64,000 nucleotides of DNA from Spisula solida. Its lineage: Eukaryota; Mollusca; Bivalvia; Venerida; Mactridae. The stretch is from NCBI GenBank assembly GCA_947247005.1, contig OX365950.1, forward strand, positions 14,148,720 through 14,212,719, in the 5' to 3' direction. The notes beneath the pieces are model-generated. The model had not been told where the DNA came from and ran no database searches. It saw nothing but the letters and a program-made list of their open reading frames with translations. Both the position numbers and the translations under genes were made by a program. Positions 40,588-52,278 of this stretch are shown here, in pieces; positions within the stretch are counted from its first letter, which is position 1; the number at the start of each line of letters is the position of its first letter.

Positions 40588-43500
40588 AGGTGGGTTCACA
40601 CTATGAACGTTTGTACTAGCGTTGCATGGTTAGCGTTTCAAAAAGTCCAAAAAATGAGCCCAAATTCATTCCAAACGTCGAGAAAGTTTTTGCATGTTAA
40701 GAATATCAACGAATCCAACGTTCGCCAGCGTTCACCATCGAATATCGATTTTTCTTAACTTTAAGCTGAGTTCTCATTGGCGTTTGGGCAGACGTTTATG
40801 CTGCGTTTACAGTCAGCCACGATGGCCACGATGACCACGATTGGAAAGTATCGTGGTGAGCGTGGGGGATCGTCGGAGACCGTGGAATCGAATCGTGATG
40901 ATCGTGGGGGAACTTGGTGGAATCGCGAGCATCGTGATCATTGTGTCAAAATTTTTGACGGTCAAAAATTTGACCACGATTGTCCCGATTCAACTTTGAT
41001 CTTGAGAGAGCGTGACGGAACGTGGTGGAACGTGCTAAGCGTAGTGGAGCGCATTAAAGCTTATCAGACCTTTACGCAGCGTGTCAGATCGTGATGCTCC
41101 ATCGTAAGGGATCTTGTTGGACTTGAAACACGACGCGCTTAATTGCATTACGATTCCTAAACGCTCTATCACTTTATTCTACTTTTCGTCAAGATATATA
41201 GGGTAGTATCAGTACTTTAATCACGATGCGGTACGTTCTTGAACGATCATTCAGATTTGCTCCCACATTTTGTGGCGCTCTCCTAAGTCTTGGTAAGTTC
41301 CGATGCATTTCAAGCGTTGTGGAGCCGCGCTTTGACGATTCGTCGCGTTTTCGACACCCTAAAATACCAGCCAAAAAACGAAGGAAATAATCTGCTAGGA
41401 ATGATCAGATTGTCTAATCTTCCTACTAACACCAATTACCGTAGGTTCACACAGCCAATGAAAAGACGATCTCCGCAAGAGGAACTGCCATATCAGACTA
41501 CCACTCGGAAAAGTCAGGTGACTGAGGATAGAAACCCCCTTCAATGAATCAAGCAGATGATATCAAAGGGTCCCTGAAAGGCAACCTTTCCATCTATGAA
41601 TAGCACAGAATGGACAACAAACATGAACACCCGGACCAAGAATATTTGCAGTTGCACCATGCAAACATAATGGATACAGTTTGTTCATCTGACATATGAC
41701 AAATGTCACCAAGTTCAAGCATTTACCAGTACCGTAGTGGGACATGGACAATCCCTCGAGCTACCTGTGTGCCGGCTTTTGGGAAGAAATTATGTTATCC
41801 ATTGAAAAACTCCTTTAGCATGTGATACATTACATCGCTTATTGAATTTGTCTGCAGTCAGTTTTTATGCTACAAAGACGACACGACAAGAGAAAATATC
41901 ACCTTCATGCGTTTTATCAACTGCCTTACGATCACCTTGAACAACATAGAAGAAACTACTGTATATGAAGCCATAGTATAGTATAAGTTTTATCTTAAGT
42001 TATAGGATATTTGAGGATGAGTTTCAGCTTCAATCTTCGTGATAGGGGCTCTCATTTGGTATATTTTCTCTATGTTTGGTAATACTCTTTTCAGAATATC
42101 ATCAAATATACGTATCATCATATTATTTGACGAAGGAGCTAACATCACCAATGAATTATTTGTTGGAAATATTGAACCAGTATGTTATTTCTATTTACAC
42201 ACAACCATGGTCTTAACAATAGGTTCTAACTTCAACTTCTAAGCCATCTATTTCTTCTTCTCCTTTACTTCTCCTGTAGTCTTCCCCGCTCCATACCTTG
42301 TTGCCACTGTTGAAAATTAGCTATGCATGAACACTATTGCGAAATCGACATCTTCATCTCTTGATGCATAGCTTGTTCCTTTTTGGAACATCTAGAGAAT
42401 GGGTATTTATACATTCAATCGTACTCAAAACGTGGCCATCTTGTCAAGTCGTGGACATTAATCGTATAAGAGCTCAGCATAACTTGAAGAGCGTAAGAGA
42501 TCTTAACAGAACGTAATAAGACGTAATAAAACGTGATAGCATATCGTGGCTGTCGTAAGAGAACGTAAAAGAACGTGATGTAATTCGTGGCAGATCTGAC
42601 ATAAATCGTGTCAGTATCGTAAGAAAGCGCAACCAGTAGTAACACAACGTAACAAAGCGTAGGACAGCGTAGTAAAATGAAATTTGATGCAATTAATCGT
42701 GGAGCTCCACGATATTGTCAAATCGCGGACATCGTGGGCATCGTGGCTGACTGTAAACGCAGCATTAGAGAAACGTTCATCTCCGATAGTTAAAGTTGAG
42801 AAAAGTTGATGTTTGCTGGTTAACGCAGACGATCGTCGTGTTCACTGAAAATTTTTGAAATGCAACAAATTTGTCAACGTTGATGTACATTGTAGTCCGT
42901 TTGTAAACGTTCTTTAACGCAGAACAAAGTCGTACTAAGTGTGCTTAAGTTAATCTCCGTTGGCAAATATCTGCTGAAATGCTGGTGGCGTTGGTGAATT
43001 TAACCAAACGTTTATGTAAATGAGGCTAACGGATGCCTACGGGTATCCGACGCAATAAACGCGATAGTAACACTAGGGCTAGCAAAAACGAACTTTCCCC
43101 AGCATAACCGAACGTTTGTCTAACGTAGATCAACGGCTCAGACGCAAGGAACGCAGTAGTAACCAAGGGGTTAGCGAAAACGACCTTTTCACAACGTTAC
43201 AAGAACTAAGATTATTTTTCAACGACGGATCCTGACGATAGTTAACTCGTTTGTCTTAAATCGAACTGCGTTAGGGACCCGCAACACATACGCTAACCTG
43301 CGTTGGCAAAGTTCACATGCGCTAGCGGAAGATACTAGTAATAGAAAATACTAGTCACTTCAAGCGTTGTTAAGCGCGAGTACCCGTTGTCGAACGAAAT
43401 CGAGCGGCGCTAGGAAACGTTCGCAAACGTTTACGTTCGTCAGATACACAGCGCTCGTAGTATAGTGTGTGAACTAAACATTATTCCTCGCGAACGTAAT

Positions 43501-43590
43501 TTCACCCACGTTTGGGCTTATTGTTTCTCATTGCTTTTGAAATGCTGACCAACGCTGACCAGTACAACCGTTCATAGTGTGAACCCATCT
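40588..43590. mobile_element. Element A (PIF/Harbinger-like MITE), copy 1, interrupted
   Basis: Ends 'aggtgggttcacactatga' and 'tcatagtgtgaacccatct' are inverted with one mismatch, and TTA flanks both sides (40585-40587 and 43591-43593). The body is packed with AACGTT-containing words. About 1034 bp of its own sequence is split by element B. Assignment to PIF/Harbinger rests on the 3-bp TTA duplication only. Confidence 0.75.
40799..42764. mobile_element. Element B, 1966-bp TIR element nested in A
   Basis: Perfect 26-bp terminal inverted repeats starting TGCTGCGTTTACAGTCAGCC, extending with few mismatches to about 43 bp. It is flanked by TTA (40796-40798, 42765-42767). Copy 2 of the duplication has a single TTA at the matching place (52487-52489), a clean empty site. 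Subterminal regions hold many 'atcgtgg'/'acgtaa' words. No transposase-length frame exists, so it is non-autonomous. Confidence 0.93.
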
Positions 43591-43703
43591 TTAGTAACGT
43601 TTACTAGCGGAGTTGAACGTTTGTCCAAACGTCAGTAAACGTCGGTCTTATCATCGTACTTGTGAACCCAGCTTTACTGAATGAGATAGCAGTACCGCAT
43701 TAA

Positions 43704-44678
43704 GGTAATTCCCAACTCTTAATTTTACAAGAGGTATCAAACACCTGATTTTTATGAAGAACACAATCATGATAGTAATTATGCAAATCCATGACAGTTT
43801 TGCACGGCTAGTTTTCAAGATATTTTTAGATTTTGGGGAAACCCCCTAAAAACTGATAATTGCATTTCACCGAAATAGTTTGGCCTTTAATTACACGAAA
43901 CTTGGTATGCACGAAATTTCGTATATACGGAATCACACGATAACGTTTGTTTTAGACTATGCATGTTATATGTATTTTTAAATGATATTTTAAAATATGT
44001 GATTTATCATTTTTAAGTTATACGAAAAAAATAGTTGAACAACATACTGTTTTCGTACATGCAACCAGTAGAGTAACTATTATAGAAGTTTTATCCCAGA
44101 TTTCATGGCAGTTGCTCGGCTAGATTTTTTTAATTGACACTTCAGTGATTTCGGAAATGTCGAAAACCAGGAGAGTTTACAAAATACATTAACGTTTTGA
44201 ATACGTTGTATCCAGTTTTCGCGATAATTTGTTTTTGAAAAATGTTTACATTTAAAGATAAGCCCATGCTCTTTTGCATTAGCTAGTCTATATTCTTACG
44301 AAATAAATGCAAAAGAACATTCCTCTTAAGCAGTCGGGATGCTTGCTAAACAAATATTAAAACTTGGATAAATTTTGTGTTGGCGCATTATATTACGTTT
44401 CACATACGTTGTAGCTAGTATTCGCTAGTGTTGGTGTTTCAATGTTTGGAATAAATGGCACATAAAATTTCAGCTATAGCTTTATTCTGCAAGCTTATTG
44501 TAGTATAATATGATAATAACTTTACAGTAAATTCGCAATTTTAAGACATGAGAACATGCGACTGACACATCTATTTTAAGTTTTTAGTACTATTTCATCA
44601 TGGTAGTCAGACGCTTTCAATACGTCTTATTTACACCGATTTCTAAACTTCCGCTCAACTGAAGAGTTGGGAATCACC
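43704..44678. mobile_element. piggyBac-type non-autonomous element (TTAA target)
   Basis: Ends GGTAATTCCCAACTC and GAGTTGGGAATCACC are inverted with one mismatch and are flanked by TTAA (43700-43703 and 44679-44682). Copy 2 shows a single TTAA at the same spot ('ccgcattaaacg', near 53408-53415). A TTAA target with precise empty site is typical of piggyBac; Kolobok-type elements also use TTAA. 975 bp, no coding frame. Confidence 0.9.
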
Positions 44679-44783
44679 TTAAACGTAATTTGCATACTTC
44701 ATCGGGACTAGAAAGACTGCTAACATGACCGTTTCAACGAATCAGAATGCACACAGTTATAACAATTACGCGGTAAATAAGGA

Positions 44784-44789
44784 TTTATT
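44784..44789 (-). promoter_or_regulatory. Polyadenylation signal AATAAA, Kazal copy 1
   Basis: AATAAA on the minus strand about 40 bases after the stop codon, conserved in copy 2. Confidence 0.6.
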
Positions 44790-44828
44790 TTACAAATTAG
44801 TAAAATATTGCATGTAGGTATTATATTA

Positions 44829-44901
44829 TTAAGAAAAACAGTTCGAAACATTTACTGGAACCAGTGTGGGGTCAGTACATACAGTCTTCGTCAGTTCACA
44901 C
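44829..44901 (-). CDS. Kazal copy 1 exon 4 (Kazal-2 C half)
   Basis: 'ttttcag' acceptor. MCELTKTVCTDPTLVPVNVS then NCFS and TAA. Supplies cysteines 4-6 of Kazal 2. Reached only if the exon 3 stop is read through or absent. Confidence 0.85.
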
Positions 44902-45344
44902 CTGAAAACAATAATAAAAACTTCTGAAAAAACTTATATACGCATAAAATATTAGTAGTAAATTTCGAAATTTGCACAATATAGTATTCTGAAAACGATT
45001 ATTCCGGATTGCATTTTTCAGTAGTTCACAGAAAAAGGACGAACTGTGAACTCGATCGACCACCGGCTGTCTAAATGCACGAATTTAGCACATTTTCAAA
45101 ACATCCATAATCATAATTATGTAAACAGGTAAATACGTTGGTCTTTGAAGATTTTTTTCAGATAAAACTACATGTATTCAATGTAATACAATATAAACGG
45201 GAGGGAATTACTGATTTGCCGGAATTAAACAGCGAAATAAATCGAACACACGGTTCGCTTAAACGGCGTATTTGAGTTCGTTTCTAGTTTCTAGTGAGTA
45301 AAACAAGCTAGATAAGTAAATAGTAAACTATAGTGATAACCTAC

Positions 45345-45854
45345 ATGTTTGGATAAAATTGTCCATTAGAACCACAGGTTAGATCGTATGAACCTGTACA
45401 GTCAATCTGGTCCCGATGGGTACAGAACACGGTTCCTAAGATGTTAATCAACGAGTCGGTTGTTGAAGCTGCTGAGCTGACGGTTTGTGTAGTAGTTGCG
45501 GCTGTTGACGCTGACGCTGATGACGGAGCATTTGTGACTGAGCTCGCAGTGATTGATTGTGTTGTCGACGTAACCGAGTCTGCAGTGGTTGCTGTGGGAT
45601 TATTGATTGCAGCCGAAGTAACGATATTCGCAGTTGGTTTAGTGGTTGCTGTAGCGATGATAGCAAATAACGTAGTTGGCTGTGTTGAAGATGTAGTAGT
45701 TGGCTGTGTTGAAGGAGTTGTAGGTGATTGTGTTGAAGTTGTCGTGGGTGGTTGTATCGTTGTTGTAAAACAGGGTCCAGTGTTACGTATGTTCAAATAG
45801 TATGTGGAATGATGACTTAGTATCTAGCTGCATCTGGTCTGCACGAACAGGCAA
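45345..45854 (-). pseudogene. Kazal copy 1 exon 3 with nonsense codon
   Basis: 'atttacag' acceptor and gtaggt donor as in copy 2. TAG at 45824-45826. After it the frame is open through NIRNTGPCF, the Thr/Ser linker and the first half of Kazal 2 (CTHRDQIDC, CGSNGQFYPN). Confidence 0.85.
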
Positions 45855-47558
45855 CTGTAAATCCAAAGTATATTATACAGTTCAATATACAAATATACAC
45901 AAACGTACATTAAATACTCGGTAATTTACGTAGAGAACAACACACTACCATCAATGCCAAATTGAAAGTTAGAGTTGGGTTAGTGTTGCGTGCCGTGTCC
46001 AGCATGAATACTCTATTTTAATCAAGGTTAGTTCGATGAGTCGGTCTAAAACCCATTGAAAGGAAATTAATATAAAACTGCATAAAAAGTGATAGATTCG
46101 GCCAATGTATCTTATAAATTATTTCGTTTTTTCGGTCGTGTACATAACTCACAATGCGTCGATGTAGTACTTAGAAGTATGTATAATAAATCAGTCTAAA
46201 CATTTGGAGAAACATATGTAGCTGTAGTGGAAATGCTGACAGTTTCTGGAACTACTTAAATCCGGATTCACTTTGTTTAGCCTAAAGGCGTTCAGTTTGC
46301 ATTAAGAAATAGGTAATGTTAACTTTGAGAGACAAAGCCTACCAAAAACACACAAGGTGCATAGGAAGCGGTTGCTATGAATGCTTGAAGATGGTGTATT
46401 CAAGAAAACATTTGCATAATCTAAAATAAAAATCCTAATGGAGCGAAATGATATAGAAATGTTGTTGACAAATTGCACATTATTGCTACTCTTTTTGCAA
46501 AGGCCCTTCTAGAAGTCCTTTTGTGCGTTGTTGCAAACGTCGTGACGAGTATGCCTTAAATACAGCATTTCATCGATTCTAGACGTAACTGTTCAAAATG
46601 GTAACACGCCCCCGGTTTTATTTTTTAAGCGTACATCGAAATAGTACAGCAGTATTTTGAGGAGGCTTCTACTGTTATAAACAACTAACTGCTCGTTTAT
46701 CTCAATCGGAGTACTCTCCCAAAATTGGTCACCATAGTAACGTAGTAAATGATTTCAATATACATGCAAATGATGAGAACATTTAAAATGAAGATGTATA
46801 TACAATTTATTACTACATGTACTTGTACGTATAAGAGTAAAATACTTTGAATTACAGCAAACTACATGACATTGCCATTTTTGTCTTTTAGAGTTTATTT
46901 CAAAACCTCGTTACATATAGCGATTAAATGTTGTAAAAAAGAGCAGGTTTTCCAGGAGACAGGCTCATATCTATTCATTGTCTTGTATAATAAAATGAAA
47001 CCCTTAAGTAGTCTTCTGTTTTCCGCGAGTAACCTACTGTTATTCATATCACTGCTTTGTTCGCCCAATGTTCGCTGCTAAACGATGTTTCAAAGCTGTT
47101 TCTAAGCTCTAAGCAATTTATATAAAGGGACGGAATTTTGCAGGATATAACATAAAGCATGATGATATGCTACTCAAGTTCTGATAAGAGTAAAAAAAAT
47201 AATCATGTCAGTGCCACACTAACTGAACAATGTCGTATTTTTTCTGGTAACTGATAAGCCCTATAGACAGGGACCAAAGTAACAAGAATAAAATGGAAAT
47301 CTTGGTTGCCCCTCTCCCCCCAAAAAACGGATCGCATTCTGTTAAAACAGAGGTTTGAAAGTGGCACAGACGTTTTAGTGAGATTGGGCTTGTCAGCATT
47401 TAGACATTAAATGTTTGAAGCAATCTTAATTCGTATACAATACAATCACATAATGATTTATACCATCATTCCGTCTTAATCGCTTTGCAAACTATTCACC
47501 AGGGAAACTTATTGATCCTTATCAAATTTTTGGTAATATAGTAAGCAGATATACTGAC

Positions 47559-47817
47559 TGGGTATTGTATGTGTTCCCGTCTGTGCCGCAGATTTGCTCA
47601 TCATTTGTAAGAACATGGTCCAAGCAGTTAACATTCTCGAATGGATGACAGATATGTTCATCAAAATGCATGGCAATGTTTGCAAGAGCCCTATTAATTT
47701 CCTCACACTGCGGATCGCAATGTGGATCTGGGCCTGGATGATAATGGGGGTCACCACCTGGTGGTGGAGGTTCGTGTTCTCCTGGTGGGTGTGGCTCTGG
47801 ACCCGGGGCAAAACTAC
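47559..47817 (-). CDS. Kazal copy 1 exon 2 (Pro/His-rich + Kazal-1 N half)
   Basis: 'acttcag' acceptor. SFAPGPEPHPPGEHEPPPPG through PHYHPGPDPHCDPQCEEINR to EQICGTDGNTYNT, leaving in phase 2 at gtcagt. It differs from copy 2 by one residue in the His-rich run (Tyr for His). Confidence 0.88.
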
Positions 47818-48104
47818 CTGAAGTGGAAATTGGCAAACTATTATAAAAACATTTGGCTCTATAATGAGTACACGACAAGTTTAAGATGTTTTTTTAAAAG
47901 ACGTTGCAAACGGACGGAAAAATACTGAATATAGTATTATAAGCTCCCACAATGTATTTCAACATATTTGTGGTTTAGACGCCAAAATTCACAATCACTA
48001 ATTGGCGCTACCACAAACCTTACGTCTCCTAAAGACTGATACGTTCAGAGTAAACTGCAAGCTGTATGTACATAATTCGAAATATAAATAGTGTAAATAC
48101 ATAC

Positions 48105-48144
48105 CTTGGAATATACATAATAGTAAGAACGCCGTCGCCTTCAT
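48105..48144 (-). CDS. Kazal copy 1 exon 1 (signal peptide)
   Basis: MKATAFLLLCIFQ then donor gtatgt, phase 1. A short basic-hydrophobic secretion signal, identical to copy 2. Confidence 0.85.
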
Positions 48145-48566
48145 AGTGTGTGTCAGTCGGTACAACAAAAGAGCGAATCTTGTTCAACGCATTTGCTTAT
48201 TTCGTCTGATAAAATGTAGGTTATACTATAAGTGTCTGTGTGAGAGATATGTGACCACGTATTTGTAACTTGGAGTTTGTATGATACCATACGCATCTGT
48301 TCACTGCAGTTTACCCTTTCTGAAGCACATATTTAATATCGTACACGTATTTGATAAAATACCAACCCGGATAACAACATGGGAAGAGCACATAGCTTGT
48401 TTCCGTACCAGAACGATTTTTGTTCGAATGCGGAACCAAACAAAAATATAATAAAATATCGGTCTGGGAAGCCAACACTTACCTGAAACAGCCGAACACA
48501 GAAAACAGAAACACCACAGACGACAATCACACTGTACAATGCCTAACATTCAGCTGAACGAGAAAC

Positions 48567-49192
48567 TGTTACTAAACCACTGAAAATCCAAGTTTAAGTT
48601 GTCAAAAAGCTTGAAGTCCAAGTTTCAGCTGTCAAAAAGCTTTAAGTCCAAGTTTCAGCAGTCAAAAAGCTTGAAGTCCAAGTTTCAGCTGTCAAAAAGC
48701 TTTAAGTCCAAGTTTTAGCAGTCAAAAAGCTTGAAGTCCAAGTTTCAGCTGTCAAAAAGCTTTAAGTCCATGTTTTAGCAGTCAAAAAGCTTCAGATGTC
48801 AAAAAGCTAGAAGTTCAAGTTTCAGCTGTCAAAAAGCTTGAAGTCCAAGGTTCCGATGTAAAAAATCTTGGAGTCCAATTTTTGACGTCAAAAGGCTGAA
48901 AATCCAAGTTTCAGATGTCAAAAAGCTGAAAGTCCTAGGTTCAGATGCAAAAAATCTGAATGTCCAAGGTTCAAATGTTAAAAAGCTTGAAGTCCAAGTT
49001 TCAGCTGTCAAAAAGCTTTAAGTCCAAGTTTTAGCAGTCAAAAAGCTTGAAGTCCAAGTTTCAGCTGTCAAAAAGCTTTAAGTCCAAGTTTTAGCAGTCA
49101 AAAAGCTTGAAGTCCAAGTTTCAGCTGTCAAAAAGCTTTAAGTCCAAGTTTTAGCAGTCAAAAAGCTTCAGATGTCAAAAAGCTAGAAGTTC
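48567..49192 (+). repeat. 30-bp minisatellite with 60-bp higher-order period
   Basis: The unit 'gtcaaaaagcttgaagtcca' plus 'agtttcagct' repeats about 18 times. Long parts alternate 'cttgaag...cagct' with 'ctttaag...tagca', giving a 60-bp higher-order unit. A divergent middle (about 48860-48990) is shared with copy 2. Confidence 0.93.
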
Positions 49193-49698
49193 AACCGAAA
49201 TTTCACGGTCAGGGGGTTAGCGAGCAATAAGCGGTATAGCGGGAGTGTATACAATTATTCTTTTTTCAACGTTTAAACATGAAAAACATATAAACAAATT
49301 ATTACACATTATCATTAAACATCTTTGTTTTTAAACTTTAGCAAGAATTATCCTAAAAAAATGCTTTATATTTAAAATATTGCATTTTATTCTACACTGC
49401 CGCTTCCGTAGCTCGATACCAATGGCGAGAAAATATACGCATTTTTCAAGTTACACATATTATTTTGGCGAAAATATTGTCAGCGAGGTCGTAAAATTGT
49501 GTTGTCGTTGTTTACTGGTAAGACTTTTTACAAATTCTTGTTATTTGGCTTTAATAATCGCGATTATTGTGCCTGGTTGCTCTATACGCTATAGGCATTT
49601 TCCCCCCTCACGTACATTCGGAATATCTCGCACATTGTCGCTCAATAAATTCCGTTATCCCGGAAAACGGATTTTACCCTGCAATGTCGATATGGTGA
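49193..49698. other. Unique spacer between the two duplicate copies
   Basis: About 500 bp with no match to the other copy that I can see. The 152-codon frame at 49380-49838 starts here and runs across the copy-2 boundary into a MITE. It has no recognisable domain and I do not call it a gene. Confidence 0.55.
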
Positions 49699-50173
49699 AT
49701 GTCCTAGATAATTACCCCGTCCTATTTTTAGTAATGAACGATGACATCCTTAATTATTGCCACTCTTCGACAACTAACACTTATCTAAATGTATTTACAC
49801 ACTCTTGCAAACCGAAACTTACTCTAAAAGTAACATAAATCATGTTTTTTATATCATTTACCCCGATTTCATCTCAATGTTTTGGTCGCCATTAAAACCC
49901 GTCACCTACCGTACTGAAGAATGGACATGTCTAAAACATTTACCAAAATCATATTAAGTGTGATACACGACAGGTCCGTGCGTTTATTGAATCCCCCAAA
50001 ATCAATAATAAATCTGTACACAACATGCCAGTTAATGAGGGAAATATGACTTAAGGAACAAAAAAATGGTGTGGGTATCTAAATTAATAAAAGTAATATA
50101 AGATCACCAAATTTTTTTAAATTGTATTTTCTAAAAATAGCCTTTACCTAGGACGGGGTGAAAACTAGGACAT
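49699..50173. mobile_element. MITE (ATGTCCTAG termini), copy 2
   Basis: Same element as 38006-38480. Its first base is the first base of homology between the copies. Confidence 0.8.
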
Positions 50174-52278
50174 CGTCTTAGATTTGTTTATTGTCGTTAT
50201 TTATGGAATAGAGGGAAATAGCTGTTTTGTAGGTTATAATATTCTGATGTTTCATATTTTGAATGGCTGAGTGTTTATCGACTTTAGTGGTGAATAAGTC
50301 TTTTTTTTTCACTGGGCCTACTGTACAGCCTGTATTAATATATATTTTATTTCAATTTTTTTTTCATTTTTTTTTAAAATCATAAATGCAAGTTCCTGTG
50401 AAGCGAGTAAGAAAAAATGCATTACTTGTCTGAACAGCATATCACAGACTAGATCTAAACTATAGAATATATTGACAAACGTATTCAAAAAGTTAATTTG
50501 CGAGCGAAGCGAGCTTGAAAAAAGTGCAGAATTTATCAATTTCGTCCATAAAAATGCATTGTTCGATCTAAACAGAATGCCAGCTAAAGGAAAACGCAGT
50601 CTTCAGCTTAGCAGCAAACTAGAAACACCTCTTCTCTAAATGTTCTATGATATCTATTTGGTGAGCGCAGCGAGCTCGAAAAAATGCATTGTTTATCTGA
50701 ACAGCATGCCACAGACCCGTTCTAAGCTTAAATATATTGAGTGAAAAGTAATTATGCGAGCGAAGCGAGCTTGAAAAATTTCAAAGTTTGTAAATTTCAC
50801 CAACACCCGACGCACACCCCCCCCCCTCTAGTTACGGCCATGGAAGTGACTGTGGTTCTGAAACAATGTGATACTGATATGTGATAATATGCAGAATGTT
50901 TCAGACTCGACCAATGTCGTATTTTTGCGATAATATGGTTAATACTAGTTGGATTTTATTAAGCTCTGTATCAAAATGACGAAATTGAATTAGCCGTTAC
51001 AAATACATGTAACGTTATACAAAGAAATTTTATACGGAAATTAGTTTTCATAAAATCTAGCAATATATCCAAGTGTCGCGTTTTAAAATCCGTTAACCAT
51101 AGGTAACTTGTATTTTTATTCTAGAGCTTTTAGAAACCGTTTCACTTATAATATAAATTTAATAGTAATTACATGATGTCAAAGCAGCAGGTTTTCCTGG
51201 AGACGGGCTCAAATATTTAATGCATCCTCTGGAGTGCCGGACGATATTCCCTTATGTGATAAAACGGCATACTAATACTCCTTCCTATAAAATCTAATAT
51301 TTTGTGATGTAATCAATCAAAAAATCTGAATTTGTGTTTTTTCATTCCACGCAAAAAATATATCGAGTTTCAGAAAGAAATCACAAATGCATGTATTTTG
51401 AGACACCCTGTACATACTGGACATACGCTTATGTGGTGATCTCGATGTGCCAGTTCTCAGTTTTGACAACCACCATAACCTTCGAACCGAAATCTGGATG
51501 CATATCATCTATATTTAGTCCAAGGGTTACGCTGTTTTTTAGTTCCGTCATTGCAATATAAAAACTGTAAAAATCTTATAAAAGGCTATCGGGATTACAA
51601 TTACCGTGAGACATTCGTGTGGTAAAAAGCTGTTGTTATATGCACTGGTTTTGGCGAAAACGCCGTGTATTACATTTATGTATTCCGTCTTTTTTGTCTG
51701 AATTTTGCTTTCGGTAGCAAGACCAGTAATAACAGACAACGGTTGGTAATTAGCTGATTTTGTGGGAATCGTTCTAAACAGAGAAAGAGAAAATACCCTT
51801 CAAAAACTATAAACAAAGTTTGATATTCTTTTCAAATTTCATATGATTGGGATAAGGATCGCGACGATTTTTTTGGGTAGGCAGTGTTTTGTTTTGGTGC
51901 GAGCCCAGAGTCCCCGACTCACATAATTGGCTTAGGAATAAATATTTTGTTGAAATATTTCCTTTTTTACATATGTAGTGGGATTCATTGATATTTTAAG
52001 TTCGGTGGTACCGGACCAAAATGTAACTCTAGGTCAGGAATATATATATCAACGTCTAGCTATACCAATAATAAAGGGTCTTCTTCACAAGGTTTCCTCC
52101 TAGGTTGGTTTGATTGTCTTTCATTGTTTTTCAGATTTAATATTGTGTTTATATCATATGAATTATAAAATTTGTTTTAACATTCTTGAAGGATTTTGTT
52201 TAATTTCACGTGTCAATGAGCATTTTACTGTCGGTTATTTGCTGGTTGCATATTATATATATGCAAGTATGCCCCTTA

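Larger units (their letters stand above)
44829..48144 (-). pseudogene. Secreted two-Kazal-domain protein, copy 1 (in-frame stop)
   Basis: Same four-exon structure as copy 2: 48144-48105, 47817-47559, 45854-45345 and 44901-44829. Lengths and splice phases are identical. Exon 3 reads T-TGC-CTG-TTC-GTG-CAG-ACC-AGA-TGC-AGC-TAG: a TAG at 45824-45826 replaces the TAT (Tyr) of copy 2, one residue after the fifth Kazal-1 cysteine plus one. Translation would stop before the sixth cysteine and lose the Thr-rich linker and Kazal 2. Everything downstream is still open and splice sites are intact, so the lesion is recent, polymorphic or a sequencing error. Confidence 0.8.
38006..49190. repeat. Segmental duplication, copy 1
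   Basis: Collinear with 49699-57700 at high identity over MITE, element A, Kazal gene and flanks. Homology starts abruptly at ATGTCCTAG (38006). The offset to copy 2 falls from 11693 to about 8715 because copy 1 carries two extra insertions (40799-42764 and 43704-44678) plus small indels. The right end runs into a 30-bp repeat array. Confidence 0.95.

Noticed and set aside
40777..41094. 105-codon frame inside element B considered as transposase
   Set aside because: Low-complexity translation of ATCGTGG-rich subterminal repeats; no catalytic DDE pattern and too short.
45441..45800. 119-codon plus-strand frame rich in Val/Ala (and its twin at 54156-54515)
   Set aside because: Antisense shadow of the Thr-rich linker in Kazal exon 3.
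47208..47399. Frame with CHFQTSVLTEC considered as the second half of Kazal 1
   Set aside because: There is no acceptor at the required position; the exon at 54060-54569 (45345-45854) fits by phase, splice site and cysteine spacing.
48301..48549. Cys-rich frame beginning MLGIVQCDCRLW with a gtaagt donor, repeated at 57009-57257
   Set aside because: It overlaps the dispersed end sequence also found at 33081, 58285, 59854 and 60501, and has no downstream exon partner; repeat-derived.
49380..49838. 152-codon open frame, longest simple ATG-type frame after the Kazal exons
   Set aside because: It crosses from unique spacer into a MITE at the duplication boundary, has no domain, and only its second half is present in copy 1.
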